A stretch of DNA of 64,000 nt. Source: Microbacterium atlanticum. GTDB lineage: Bacteria > Actinomycetota > Actinomycetes > Actinomycetales > Microbacteriaceae. The stretch spans positions 1,860,001-1,924,000 of the forward strand of contig NZ_CP063813.1 in NCBI RefSeq assembly GCF_015277815.1, written 5' to 3'. Numbering within the stretch: position 1 is the first letter of the stretch; every line of letters starts with the position of its first letter. The position numbers and the translations under genes were made by a program. Below are positions 8,515-16,478 of this stretch, one piece after another. The notes below the pieces were generated by a model. That model made no database searches, was not told where the DNA came from, and saw nothing but the letters and a program-made list of their open reading frames with translations.

Positions 8515-9855
8515 TCACCGGCGAGAGCGGCGTGCGCGGCGCGGCGGATCCATTCCCAGCCGGATGCGCGTGCGCTTGCGCTCGACGACGATGAACGCGC
8601 CGCCGATCAGCCACAACGGCACCTGCAGCAGGAAGGCGAGCCGGAACGCGTCCAGGCTGTAGGTCGCGGGAGTCCCCGCACCCTGGAGATCCAGGGCGAG
8701 TCCGATCAGCAGGATCGCCACGAGCGCCGCGAGGAAACCGCCGGCGTTCGTCACCCCGGTCGCCGTGCTGAGCCGATGCGAGGGGTTGTGCGTGCGCGCG
8801 TGGTCGAACGCGATCATCGACGCCGGGCCGCCGGTGGCCAGGGCCACCGCGAGCGCGAGGAGGAGCCACAGCGGCGCCGGGCCCGGGTAGGCGATCACGG
8901 CGAGCCACGCGGCGACCTGCACCGCGATCGTGGGGAGCACCAGTGCGCGGGACCGGACCAGGGGGAAGCGGCGCGAGAGCTCGCCCATCACGGGGCCGAG
9001 CACCATCCCGACCACCACGTACAACGACATGATCGACGCGGCCTGTGCGGTGCTGAGACCTTCGCCCGCCGTCAGGAACGGCATTCCCCACAGCAGGACG
9101 AACGCCGTGCCGGCGAACGGAGTGGTGAAGTGGGACCAGAATGCCAGGCGGGTGCCGGGGTGCGCCCACGCGGCGCGGATACCGACGCCGGTGTCCACGG
9201 CAGAGGTCACGACCCGGATGGCGCCCGTGTCCGTGTCGACCGACACATCCTCGTCGCGATCGGGCGGGTGGTTGCGGATGAGGAGGAACACCAGCACGGC
9301 GAACAGCACCCCGAGTCCGGCGATGCTCCCGAAGGTGATGGTCCAGGAGGTCGCGTGCAGGAGTGCCGCCAGCGGGACGAGCGCCACGAGCTGCCCGGAC
9401 TGCCCGACGATGCCCGTGAACTGCACCATGAGCGGTCCCCGCTGGGCGGGGAACCAAGTGGCGATGAGTCGCAGCACGCCGGGGAAGACAGCCGCGTCAC
9501 CGGCACCCAGCAGCATGCGCGCGAGGATCGCCACGCCGACGCTGGGGGAGAGGGCCATCGTGAGCTGGCCGATCGCCATCAGGATCATGCCGGCCGTCAT
9601 GATCGGGCGCGCGCCGTACCGGTCCAGCAGCACCCCGATGGGGATCTGCATCCCGCCGTACACGGCCAGCTGCACGACCGCGAACATCGAGAGCGTCGCC
9701 GCGTCCGCGTCGAACCGGGCGGCGGCGTCGACCCCGACCGCGCTCAACGACGACCGGTTCGTGATCGCGAGCACGTATGCGGCGACGCCGACGGCCCAGA
9801 TGAGCCACGCCCGCACCCCCGGTTCCGCCGCGGGATGACGGGACAGCTGGGGCAC
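8515..9855 (-). CDS. MFS transporter upstream of psuG
   Basis: A major facilitator of about 446 residues with twelve hydrophobic segments. The loop after TM2 is LLDRYGARP, a degenerate form of the MFS A-motif, and the central loop (NHPPDRDEDVSVDTD) is acidic. I chose GTG 9855 because TACGCT lies six bases upstream, matching other leaderless genes here, and the N-terminus before TM1 is then of normal length. ATG 9900 in the same frame is the alternative. The gene ends 58 bases before psuG on the same strand, which makes nucleoside or pseudouridine uptake a reasonable but unproven role. Confidence 0.88.
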   Translation of the reverse strand: MPQLSRHPAAEPGVRAWLIWAVGVAAYVLAITNRSSLSAVGVDAAARFDADAATLSMFAVVQLAVYGGMQIPIGVLLDRYGARPIMTAGMILMAIGQLTMALSPSVGVAILARMLLGAGDAAVFPGVLRLIATWFPAQRGPLMVQFTGIVGQSGQLVALVPLAALLHATSWTITFGSIAGLGVLFAVLVFLLIRNHPPDRDEDVSVDTDTGAIRVVTSAVDTGVGIRAAWAHPGTRLAFWSHFTTPFAGTAFVLLWGMPFLTAGEGLSTAQAASIMSLYVVVGMVLGPVMGELSRRFPLVRSRALVLPTIAVQVAAWLAVIAYPGPAPLWLLLALAVALATGGPASMIAFDHARTHNPSHRLSTATGVTNAGGFLAALVAILLIGLALDLQGAGTPATYSLDAFRLAFLLQVPLWLIGGAFIVVERKRTRIRLGMDPPRRARRSRR

Positions 9856-10015
9856 GCTTCCAGCGTAGTCTCCGGCGTGGACTGCTCCTGAAGTGCTCAT
9901 CGACCGCTTGTCAAGACCCTCCTCGCGCCGTCGCCGGTGCGACACCGTTATCGAGGAACCACATGTTCCGCAGCAGGGGAGGGCCCGTCGCCGCGCCCCG
10001 GAAAGGACACCTCGC

Positions 10016-10279
10016 ATGAGTATCGGAGCTGGCATCGCCCTCTTCGCCATCGGAGCGATCCTCGCGTTCGCGGTGAACGTGCAGGTCGAGTGGGTGAATC
10101 TCGACATGATCGGCTACATCCTGATGGGCGCAGGAGCGGTGATCTTCATCATCGGTCTCGTCCTCATGGCGCGCCGCCGCCGCTCGGACACCGTCACGCG
10201 CACCGCGGTCGACCCGGCCGCGGGGGAGCGCATCACCCGCCAGAGCACCGCGTCGACGGACGACGCCGCCGGGCTCTGA
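10016..10279 (+). CDS. DUF6458-type small membrane protein
   Basis: An 87-residue protein with two membrane segments (about residues 4-22 and 32-52) separated by a short VEWVNLDMIG loop, then a basic RRRR stop-transfer motif and a polar tail. This matches the small DUF6458 proteins common in Microbacteriaceae; no function is known. The ATG has a GAAAGGA ribosome site. It is divergent from the MFS gene and is closed by a strong hairpin at 10293-10324. Confidence 0.85.
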   Translation: MSIGAGIALFAIGAILAFAVNVQVEWVNLDMIGYILMGAGAVIFIIGLVLMARRRRSDTVTRTAVDPAAGERITRQSTASTDDAAGL

Positions 10280-10292
10280 GCGCAAGAGCAGG

Positions 10293-10324
10293 GAACGGGG
10301 ACGGGCGCAGGCCCGCCCCCGTTC
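10293..10324 (+). terminator. GC-rich terminator hairpin
   Basis: Two 14-base arms, GAACGGGGACGGGC and GCCCGCCCCCGTTC, with a single mismatch and a GCAG loop, lie 14 bases after the DUF6458 stop. There is no clear T-run, as is common in high-GC actinobacteria. Confidence 0.7.
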
Positions 10325-10364
10325 TGTGTCCGCGTGGGCTGGGGTTGGGCGCTAGCCTGCAAGC

Positions 10365-10751
10365 GTGACCGAACGAGCTGTGCCGATCCTGCCCAGCCGC
10401 GATCTGCGAGAGACGCTGGCATTCTATGAAGCGCTCGGCTTCAAGAACCGTGGGGCGCCGCCGGAGGAGTGGTCCTACCTGATCCTCGGGCGCGGCGGCA
10501 TCGACCTCCACTTCATCTCCCAGCCGGACGTCGACCCGCTCACGACCGCGGCGTCGTGCTACCTCTACGTGGACGACGCCGCAGATCTGCACGCCACATG
10601 GAGCGAGATCGTCGTTCCGGATGCTGCGACCGGAAGTCGCGTCACGCCGCTCGAGCACCGGGACTACGGCATGGCCGAGTTCGCCGTCGTCGATCCCAGC
10701 GGCAACCTCGTCCGGGTGGGCACGCAGATCGCGCCAGGAGACGCAGACTGA
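10365..10751 (+). CDS. VOC-superfamily (glyoxalase/bleomycin-resistance-like) protein
   Basis: A 128-residue single vicinal-oxygen-chelate domain. It starts with AVPILPSRDLRETLAFYEALGF, the classic first beta-alpha-beta unit, and has the second-module residues DYGMAEFAVVDPSGNLVRVG. The form resembles bleomycin-binding resistance proteins, which sequester the drug as dimers, but glyoxalase-like enzymes cannot be excluded. GTG follows TAGCCT by six bases (leaderless). The nearby kinase gene has its own promoter-like box. Confidence 0.9.
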   Translation: MTERAVPILPSRDLRETLAFYEALGFKNRGAPPEEWSYLILGRGGIDLHFISQPDVDPLTTAASCYLYVDDAADLHATWSEIVVPDAATGSRVTPLEHRDYGMAEFAVVDPSGNLVRVGTQIAPGDAD

Positions 10752-10813
10752 GCCGATCGCGGGTTCGCCGACGGTCGGAACGAAAGCGCTCCCGGAGCGG
10801 ATACCATCGCGGC

Positions 10814-11497
10814 ATGCCTGCCATCGCTGCATCGATCACCACGCCGCCGCAGGAGCCGGCTGCCGGCCCGTGGCGGGCGATCTCCGAGGACGACTTCGCA
10901 CGCGTCGTGCGGGAAGGCGCCCCGGCGTCGGCGGCAAGGCCGTGGATCGTCGCGATCGACGGCCGCAGCGCATCCGGAAAGTCGACACTCGCGGAACGCC
11001 TGACCAGGCTGACCATGCGCTCGGCGATCGTCCATACCGATGACATCGCGTGGAATGAGCCCCTCTTCGCCTGGGGGACACTTCTGAGCGAGCACGTCCT
11101 CGGTCCGCTGCGACGCGGGGAGGGTGTGAGGTTCTCTCCGCCTGCGTGGGCGCAGCACGGGCGGGACGGTGCCATCGAGGTGCCGGCCGGCCTGGATGTC
11201 GTGGTGGTCGAGGGCGTCGGCGCCGCCCAGCGAGAGCTGAGCGAGCTGATCGACACGACGGTGTGGGTGCAGTCGGATTTCGCGACGGCCCAGACGCGCG
11301 GCATCGAGCGTGACATCGCGCAGGGCGTCAATGGAAGCGCCGAGCATGCCACGGCGTTCTGGCACGAGTGGATGGCGGCGGAACTGCGGTTCCTCGCCGA
11401 CCAGCGGCCCTGGGAGCGGGCGCAGGTGGTCGTCGCGGGCACGCCGACGATCCGGCTGGATGAGCATCAGGTCGCGGTGGCGCCCGGCCCGCTGTGA
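10814..11497 (+). CDS. P-loop kinase (uridine kinase-like)
   Basis: A 227-residue nucleoside kinase-type P-loop protein. The Walker A motif is IDGRSASGKSTL around residues 45-56. VHTDDIAWNEPLF follows, resembling the aspartate-containing substrate site of the uridine kinase/phosphoribulokinase group, and VVVVEGV is the strand after it. Substrate is not clear. TACCAT lies six bases before the ATG, so the transcript is probably leaderless. The neighbours are a VOC protein and an MFS exporter. Confidence 0.88.
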   Translation: MPAIAASITTPPQEPAAGPWRAISEDDFARVVREGAPASAARPWIVAIDGRSASGKSTLAERLTRLTMRSAIVHTDDIAWNEPLFAWGTLLSEHVLGPLRRGEGVRFSPPAWAQHGRDGAIEVPAGLDVVVVEGVGAAQRELSELIDTTVWVQSDFATAQTRGIERDIAQGVNGSAEHATAFWHEWMAAELRFLADQRPWERAQVVVAGTPTIRLDEHQVAVAPGPL

Positions 11498-11544
11498 CCC
11501 GCGGAGGGGGACCGTGCGAATACCGGCGCGATCCATAAGTTGAC

Positions 11545-11558
11545 ATAATGTGCATTAT
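11545..11558. promoter_or_regulatory. AT-rich palindrome, candidate operator of the downstream MFS exporter
   Basis: ATAATG-TG-CATTAT is a perfect inverted repeat with a two-base spacer in a 195-base intergenic region that is otherwise GC-rich. TTGACA (11540-11545) overlaps its left edge. The combination of promoter-like box and palindrome upstream of a drug-type exporter looks like a MarR- or TetR-type operator, but no such regulator gene is adjacent. Confidence 0.45.
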
Positions 11559-11692
11559 CGGCGTCAGATCGGTGCGACTGCGGTCCACCGGCGTCCGGGC
11601 GTCCACGGGTATCGTCGCTGTCGCGGGCATGCGCGCCGGCGTCGCCCCGGCAATCCGGTCCGCCACGCTGCCGTTCCTGGAGGCGATCGACC

Positions 11693-13144
11693 ATGCGTGA
11701 GCGCACCCTGCCGCTCGTCCTCACGCTCGTCGCCGCACAGCTGGTGGTCATGCTGGACTCCAGCATCCTCAACGTCGCGCTGCCGTCGATCGCCGACGAC
11801 CTCGGTCTCACCGCCGTCGGCACGGCGTGGGTGCTCAACGCCTACTTCCTGACGTTCGGCGGGCTCCTGCTGATCTCCGGACGCGCCGCCGACGTCTTCG
11901 GCCGGCGCCGGATGTTCCTCAGCGGTGCCACGGTGCTCGCGGCAGGTTCCCTGATCGGCGGCTTCGCTTCCGACGACGCCGTGCTCGTCGCCGCGCGGCT
12001 GGTGCAGGGCGCAGGGTCGGCCATGCTCAGTCCCGCCGCCATGTCCGTCATCCTCGCGACCTTCACCGGGGTGTCCCGGGCCCGGGCGATGAGCTGGTGG
12101 GGAGCCGCCTCCACCGTCGGCGGGGCCCTGGGCGTCGCCGTCGGCGGCGTCGTCACCGGCGCCCTCGGCTGGCAGAGCGTCATGTTCGTCACCGCGGCGG
12201 CGGCTGTCCTCGTGGGCGGCGCGGGACTGGTCCTCCTGGAGCGCGACCATCCCGCGACCCGCCGGCCCTTCGACGCCGCGGGTGCGGCGATGGTCACCGT
12301 GGCCGCCGGCGCGGTGGTGTTCGCGGTCCTGAGCGTCCCGCACGCCGGACTCGCATCCGTCGAGGTCGTCGCCGCGGCGCTCGTCGCCCTCGGTGCCGGC
12401 GCAGGATTCCTCCTGGTCGAACGCCGCAGCGCCGACCCGGTCCTCCCGCTTCCGGCGCTGAAAGAGCCGCGGGTCGCCGGTGGGATCTTCGTGAACCTGC
12501 TCGGCGGCGGGGCACGGATCGCCTGCTTCGTGCTCGTCGCGCTGCTGATCCAGCAGGTGCTCGAGTACGAGCCCGCAGCCGCCGGCCTGGCCATGCTTCC
12601 GACCTCGCTCGCGGGGTTCGCGGTCAGCACGCTGGTCCTGCCGCGGGCGCTCGCGCGCTTCGGACCGGAGAAGGTCGCGGTCATGGGGCTGCTCATGCTC
12701 GTTGCCGCGCACGTTCTCTTCTCGGCCATCGACCACGGCGTTCCCTATCTCTGGCGGCTCCTTCCCGTTCTGATCGTCGCGGCCGCGGGCGTGGCCTTCA
12801 GCTTCACCCCCACCACGCTGGTGATCGCCGACGGCATGGCCGCCAGCAACGCCGGCGTCAGCTCCGGCCTGGCATCCTCGACGGCGCAGATCGGCGGTGC
12901 GCTGGGCATCGCGGCGTTCGGCGCCGTCGACGCCTACCGCCGCGCGGCCGTGCTGTCCGCCGGCGGGAGCGAGCTGGCCGCCGCCGAGGCGGGCCTCTCG
13001 GCCGCTCACCTCGCTGCCGCCGCGGCCGCCGCGCTCGCCGCGTGCGTCGCGATCGCGACCTTCCCTTCGCTGCGCCCCCGACGCCGCCGAGCCGGCCGGA
13101 CGGCGAGCCGGCCGGGATTCGGTGCGAGGAAGCGTTGTCCCTAG
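11693..13144 (+). CDS. MFS transporter, DHA2 (drug:H+ antiporter) type
   Basis: A 483-residue exporter with about fourteen membrane segments, the size of the DHA2 group (QacA/EmrB-like). The N-terminal motif VVMLDSSILNVALPSIADD is the DHA2 D1 motif with its conserved TM1 aspartate; GRAADVFGRRRMF is the motif A loop. Such pumps expel drugs, dyes or metabolites using the proton gradient. GGAGG lies eight bases before the ATG. Its TAG stop is also the first half of the -10-like TAGGCT of the following gene. Confidence 0.92.
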   Translation: MRERTLPLVLTLVAAQLVVMLDSSILNVALPSIADDLGLTAVGTAWVLNAYFLTFGGLLLISGRAADVFGRRRMFLSGATVLAAGSLIGGFASDDAVLVAARLVQGAGSAMLSPAAMSVILATFTGVSRARAMSWWGAASTVGGALGVAVGGVVTGALGWQSVMFVTAAAAVLVGGAGLVLLERDHPATRRPFDAAGAAMVTVAAGAVVFAVLSVPHAGLASVEVVAAALVALGAGAGFLLVERRSADPVLPLPALKEPRVAGGIFVNLLGGGARIACFVLVALLIQQVLEYEPAAAGLAMLPTSLAGFAVSTLVLPRALARFGPEKVAVMGLLMLVAAHVLFSAIDHGVPYLWRLLPVLIVAAAGVAFSFTPTTLVIADGMAASNAGVSSGLASSTAQIGGALGIAAFGAVDAYRRAAVLSAGGSELAAAEAGLSAAHLAAAAAAALAACVAIATFPSLRPRRRRAGRTASRPGFGARKRCP

Positions 13145-13153
13145 GCTCGGATC

Positions 13154-14074
13154 ATGCTGGAGTCGCTCACCGGATTCGTCGTGGTGGGCGTCGCGATCCT
13201 CGTCGGATGGGTCCTGGGCCGCATCGACCTTCTCGGTGAGCACGCCCGGCCGGTGCTGGCGCGCCTGACCTTCTTCGTCCTGTCACCGTTCCTGCTGTTC
13301 GTGGTGCTCGCGCAGGCCGACGTGCGCACGCTGTTCTCCGCCCTGCTGCCGGTGTCGGCGATCGCAGCCGTGGCCGTCATCCTGGTGTACGCAGCTGTGG
13401 CCCGCTTCGCGTGGAGGCGCTCGGTCGGTGAGACCGTCATCGGAGCCCTGAGCGCCGGTCAGGTGAACTCCAACAACATCGGCATTCCGCTCTCGCTCTA
13501 TCTGCTGGGAAGTGCCGCGTATCCGGCACCGGTGATCCTCCTCCAGCTGCTGGTGTTCACGCCGATCACCATGGCGATCCTCGACGCCGTGACCACATCG
13601 CGTGCGTCGCTCTGGCGCGCCGTGGCCCGCGTGGCCACCAACCCCATCGTCCTCGGGTCCGTGCTCGGCACGCTGGTCTCGGTGCTGGGCATCGACCTGC
13701 CGCCGATCGTGATGGAGCCTGCCGTGCTCATCGCGAACGCGTGCGTGCCGATCCTGCTCATCGCCTACGGCATCTCGCTGCATGGCCAGCGCGTTCTCGG
13801 CCCGTCCGGCCGCCGCCGCGACATCGTGCTGGCGACGGCGCTGAAGCTCGTGGCGATGCCGGTGGCCGCGTGGGCGGTCGCGGAGTTCGTGTTCGGGCTG
13901 AGCGCCCACGACGTGCTCGTGGTGACGGTGCTCGCCGCCCTGCCGACGGCACAGAACGTCTTCAACTACTCGCAGCGATACGACGTGGGCGAGACGATCT
14001 CGCGCGACACCGTCTTCCTCACCACGATCGGGTGCGTCCCCGCCCTGATCCTGGTGACGCTGCTTCTGGGGTGA
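13154..14074 (+). CDS. AEC family transporter (auxin efflux carrier-like)
   Basis: A 306-residue permease with eight to ten hydrophobic segments. The motif GALSAGQVNSNNIGIPLSLYLLG marks the first half of AEC transporters, and AALPTAQNVFNYSQRYDVGE marks the second half. Bacterial members move malate, malonate and other organic acids. TAGGCT (13142-13147) is six bases before the ATG, so it has its own leaderless promoter within the upstream stop codon. The 3' end abuts the convergent DUF6510 gene. Confidence 0.92.
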   Translation: MLESLTGFVVVGVAILVGWVLGRIDLLGEHARPVLARLTFFVLSPFLLFVVLAQADVRTLFSALLPVSAIAAVAVILVYAAVARFAWRRSVGETVIGALSAGQVNSNNIGIPLSLYLLGSAAYPAPVILLQLLVFTPITMAILDAVTTSRASLWRAVARVATNPIVLGSVLGTLVSVLGIDLPPIVMEPAVLIANACVPILLIAYGISLHGQRVLGPSGRRRDIVLATALKLVAMPVAAWAVAEFVFGLSAHDVLVVTVLAALPTAQNVFNYSQRYDVGETISRDTVFLTTIGCVPALILVTLLLG

Positions 14075-14078
14075 CCGG

Positions 14079-14354
14079 TCACCGCCCGGTCCGCACGAGC
14101 TCCCGCAGCGAGCCGATCACCATCCTCGCGCCCCGCTCGCCGCGCAGCACGGTGACGAGGGTGTGCGTGCATCCGCGGCACCGCACGATCGCGGCCGTCT
14201 CGTCCAGCTCGACGATCGCCTCCGCCATCGGCGCGGTCGAGCCGCACCCGCCGCAGACCGCCCTCACGCCCGTCACGTCCGCCCCGAACACGTCCCACAG
14301 CATCCCCGCCGCGGCGTTGCCGTCCACGGTGCTCGAGGCGATGGCTGCCCGCAT
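14079..14354 (-). CDS. DUF6510 family protein with two CxxC pairs
   Basis: A 91-residue protein with C34-G-G-C37 and C59-R-G-C62, two CxxC knuckles 21 residues apart. This can bind zinc (zinc ribbon) or iron (rubredoxin-like); sequence alone does not decide. It starts with an ATG that overlaps the flavoreductase stop by one base (TGATG), so it is translated as the last gene of a three-gene operon with that reductase and a molybdopterin enzyme. Family assignment is by pattern and context; function is unknown. Confidence 0.85.
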   Translation of the reverse strand: MRAAIASSTVDGNAAAGMLWDVFGADVTGVRAVCGGCGSTAPMAEAIVELDETAAIVRCRGCTHTLVTVLRGERGARMVIGSLRELVRTGR

Positions 14355-15079
14355 CACGCACCTCCGAAGCGCTCGGTCTTGATCCGCGCCGGCGGATGAC
14401 CCAGGTCGACCAGCAGGTCGGCGACATGCTCGACGAACCCCGTCGGTCCGCAGACGTACACGATCGGCTCCGCTCCAGGGTCCCACGTCGTCGCGCGCAG
14501 CGCATCGGCGTCGACGCGCCCCACCTTGCCCGTCCAACCCGCCGGCGCGGTGCGGGTGTACCGCCATGCGACCGTCACTCCCCCGTCCGCGGCACCGCGT
14601 TGGAGCTCATCGCGATAGATCGCGTCCTCGGCAGTGCGCACCGAGTAGAGGAGTCGGACGGATGCCGCAGCACCGGCATCCCCCGCCGCCCGGGCGATCG
14701 CCCTCAACGGCACGATGCCCGAGCCGCCCGCGATGAGCTGCACCGGCTCCGCTCCCCCGGGCCGCCAGACGAAGTAACCGCCCAGCGGACCTTTCACCTC
14801 GAGCTCGTCCCCCGGAAGCACGTCGCGGACGAGGTACGGCGACACCTCTCCGTCGGGGATCTCGTCGACGGCCAGCTCGATGGTGTCGCCCGTCCCAGAG
14901 GACCCCAGCGAGTACGACCGCTCCGCCTGGTAGCCGTCTTCGGCCGTCAGCCGGATGTCGACGTGCTGGCCGGCGATGCTCCCCGGCCAGCCGGGCACGA
15001 CCAGCCGCAGGATCCGGGCCGAGCGGGTCGCGGGAATCGCCTCGACGATGCGAGCGGGCCGCCAGCCACCCACGATCAC
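14354..15079 (-). CDS. FNR-type FAD/NAD(P)H oxidoreductase
   Basis: A 241-residue flavoreductase of the ferredoxin-NADP reductase family. The FAD-binding motif is ERSYSLGSS (RxYS), LIAGGSGIVPLRAI is the nucleotide loop, and YVCGPTGFVEHVADLL is the C-terminal NAD(P) motif. It has no attached [2Fe-2S] domain and ends KTERFGGA, so it must hand electrons to another protein. GTG 15079 overlaps the stop of the upstream molybdopterin gene by four bases (GTGA). The operon suggests that it reduces that enzyme, directly or through the DUF6510 protein. Confidence 0.92.
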   Translation of the reverse strand: MIVGGWRPARIVEAIPATRSARILRLVVPGWPGSIAGQHVDIRLTAEDGYQAERSYSLGSSGTGDTIELAVDEIPDGEVSPYLVRDVLPGDELEVKGPLGGYFVWRPGGAEPVQLIAGGSGIVPLRAIARAAGDAGAAASVRLLYSVRTAEDAIYRDELQRGAADGGVTVAWRYTRTAPAGWTGKVGRVDADALRATTWDPGAEPIVYVCGPTGFVEHVADLLVDLGHPPARIKTERFGGA

Positions 15080-15669
15080 CAATACCGCTCCTCGGTCCAC
15101 GGGTCGCCGTGCATGTTGTAGCCGTTCTGCTCCCAGAAGCCGGGCGCATCGTCGTCCATCAGTGTCAGTCCGCGCACCCACTTGGCGCTCTTCCAGAAGT
15201 AGAGGTGGGGCACGAGCAGACGCGCGGGACCGCCGTGCTCGGGGTCCAGCGGGTCGCCCTCGAACTCGAAGGCGATCCAGGCGCGACCGCCGCGCAGCTC
15301 GTCGAGGGGGATGTTGGTGGTGTAGCCGCCGTACGAGTGCGCCATGGCGTAGCCCGCTTCGGTGGACACCTCCGCCAGCAGCGTGTCGAGCGAGACACCC
15401 CGCCACGAGGTGCCGAGCTTCGACCATCGCGTGACGCAGTGGATGTCGGTGTGCACGTCCTCGACGGGAAGCGCCAGGAATTCGTCCCACGTCCAGGAGA
15501 CCACGCCGCCGGCCTCATCGCGGATGTCGAAGCGCCACTGGGCGCTGTCGATCCGCGGCGTCGGCCCCGCCGACAGCACCGGGAAGTCGTCGGTGAGGTA
15601 CTGGCCGGGCGGCAGCCGCGGATCGCTCTCGCGGCGGCGACCACCGAATCCCCTAGAGATGAGAGCCAT
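15076..15669 (-). CDS. sulfite oxidase-like molybdopterin-dependent oxidoreductase
   Basis: A 197-residue protein made almost only of the molybdopterin domain of the sulfite oxidase/MsrP family. HCVTRWSKLGTSWRG contains Cys78, the expected Mo ligand, and GYTTNIPLDELRGG follows. It lacks a Tat signal, heme domain or dimerisation domain, so unlike MsrP it should be cytoplasmic. The ATG has the site GGAAGGAG. It leads a tightly overlapping operon with an FNR reductase and DUF6510. The physiological substrate is unknown; sulfoxides, sulfite or N-oxides are all possible. Confidence 0.92.
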   Translation of the reverse strand: MALISRGFGGRRRESDPRLPPGQYLTDDFPVLSAGPTPRIDSAQWRFDIRDEAGGVVSWTWDEFLALPVEDVHTDIHCVTRWSKLGTSWRGVSLDTLLAEVSTEAGYAMAHSYGGYTTNIPLDELRGGRAWIAFEFEGDPLDPEHGGPARLLVPHLYFWKSAKWVRGLTLMDDDAPGFWEQNGYNMHGDPWTEERYW

Positions 15670-15845
15670 GCCCGCTCCTTCCCGCGCCGCGCCGCCGGAC
15701 GAGCGCGACGCACGTTCACGCTAGCGCGACCCCGCAGCGGCGGGCGAGCGCTGTCGGCGACACACCCCCGATGTTGCGCCGGAGTTCGACATGAGGTCTA
15801 AGCTTTAGCCGCACCACGTACAGGTGATTCTCAGAAAGGGCGCAC

Positions 15846-16403
15846 ATGTCCACTGCATCCGAGGCCGAGAAGTCGGCCGTCAACGGCATCCGCACGGCGC
15901 TCGGCATCGGCGGTGTCCTGGCCGTCATCGTCGGCGTCCTCATCCTGGCCTGGCCGGGCAAGACCGCCGCCGTCGTCACGGCCATCATCGCGATCTACGC
16001 CATCGCCGCCGGCCTCGTCTACGCCGGTCTGGGCATCTTCTCCAAGACCAAGGGCGGGTGGGCGCGCGTCGGGCACATCGTGCTCGGCATCCTGTTCATC
16101 ATCGCGGGCATCGTCGCGCTGCTGAACCTCGGACAGGCCACCGCCTGGCTCGCGCTCTTCCTCGGCATCCTCGTCGGCATCATGTGGATCGTCGAGGGCG
16201 TCGTGGCGCTGTCGACGCTCGGCGACGCCGCATCGAAGGGGTGGTCGATCTTCTTCGCGATCCTGAGCATCATCGCCGGCATCATCCTGCTCTTCTCCCC
16301 CATCTGGGGTGCGGCGGTGCTGTGGTGGCTGCTGGGCATCGCGCTGATCGTGCTCGGCATCATCAACATCGTCCGCGCCTTCACGTTCAAGGGCGACCTC
16401 TGA
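15846..16403 (+). CDS. HdeD/DUF308-type membrane protein
   Basis: A 185-residue protein with six hydrophobic segments in three pairs, rich in Gly, Ala and Ile, with the repeated GILxGIxxLxxP-like helices of the DUF308/HdeD family. E. coli HdeD is linked to acid resistance, but actinobacterial members are uncharacterised. AGAAAGGG precedes the ATG. It is monocistronic, and a perfect 36-base palindrome ends it. Confidence 0.88.
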   Translation: MSTASEAEKSAVNGIRTALGIGGVLAVIVGVLILAWPGKTAAVVTAIIAIYAIAAGLVYAGLGIFSKTKGGWARVGHIVLGILFIIAGIVALLNLGQATAWLALFLGILVGIMWIVEGVVALSTLGDAASKGWSIFFAILSIIAGIILLFSPIWGAAVLWWLLGIALIVLGIINIVRAFTFKGDL

Positions 16404-16418
16404 GCCGACGCCGACGCC

Positions 16419-16454
16419 GACGGCCCCCGGGAGCGATCGCTCCCGGGGGCCGTC
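16419..16454. terminator. perfect 36-base palindrome, bidirectional terminator
   Basis: Eighteen bases starting GACGGCCCCC are followed directly by their exact reverse complement. The element lies between two convergent genes, 15 bases after the HdeD-like stop and 24 bases after the S9 peptidase stop, so it can end both transcripts. No T-run is present. Confidence 0.8.
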
Positions 16455-16478
16455 TGATGTCTGGGGCGCTCGGGCGGG

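Noticed and set aside
9955-9969. GGAAC-CACAT-GTTCC inverted repeat before the DUF6458 gene as an operator
   Set aside because: Five-base arms with a five-base spacer are expected by chance in a region this size; no supporting second copy was seen.
11560-11692. A small gene between the kinase and the MFS exporter
   Set aside because: Short frames exist, but none has a ribosome site, leaderless box or convincing composition; it is better read as a leader/regulatory region.
15333-15490. Longer upstream extensions of the FNR reductase frame
   Set aside because: They run through the molybdopterin gene in another frame; the GTGA overlap gives a normal FNR N-terminus at 15079.
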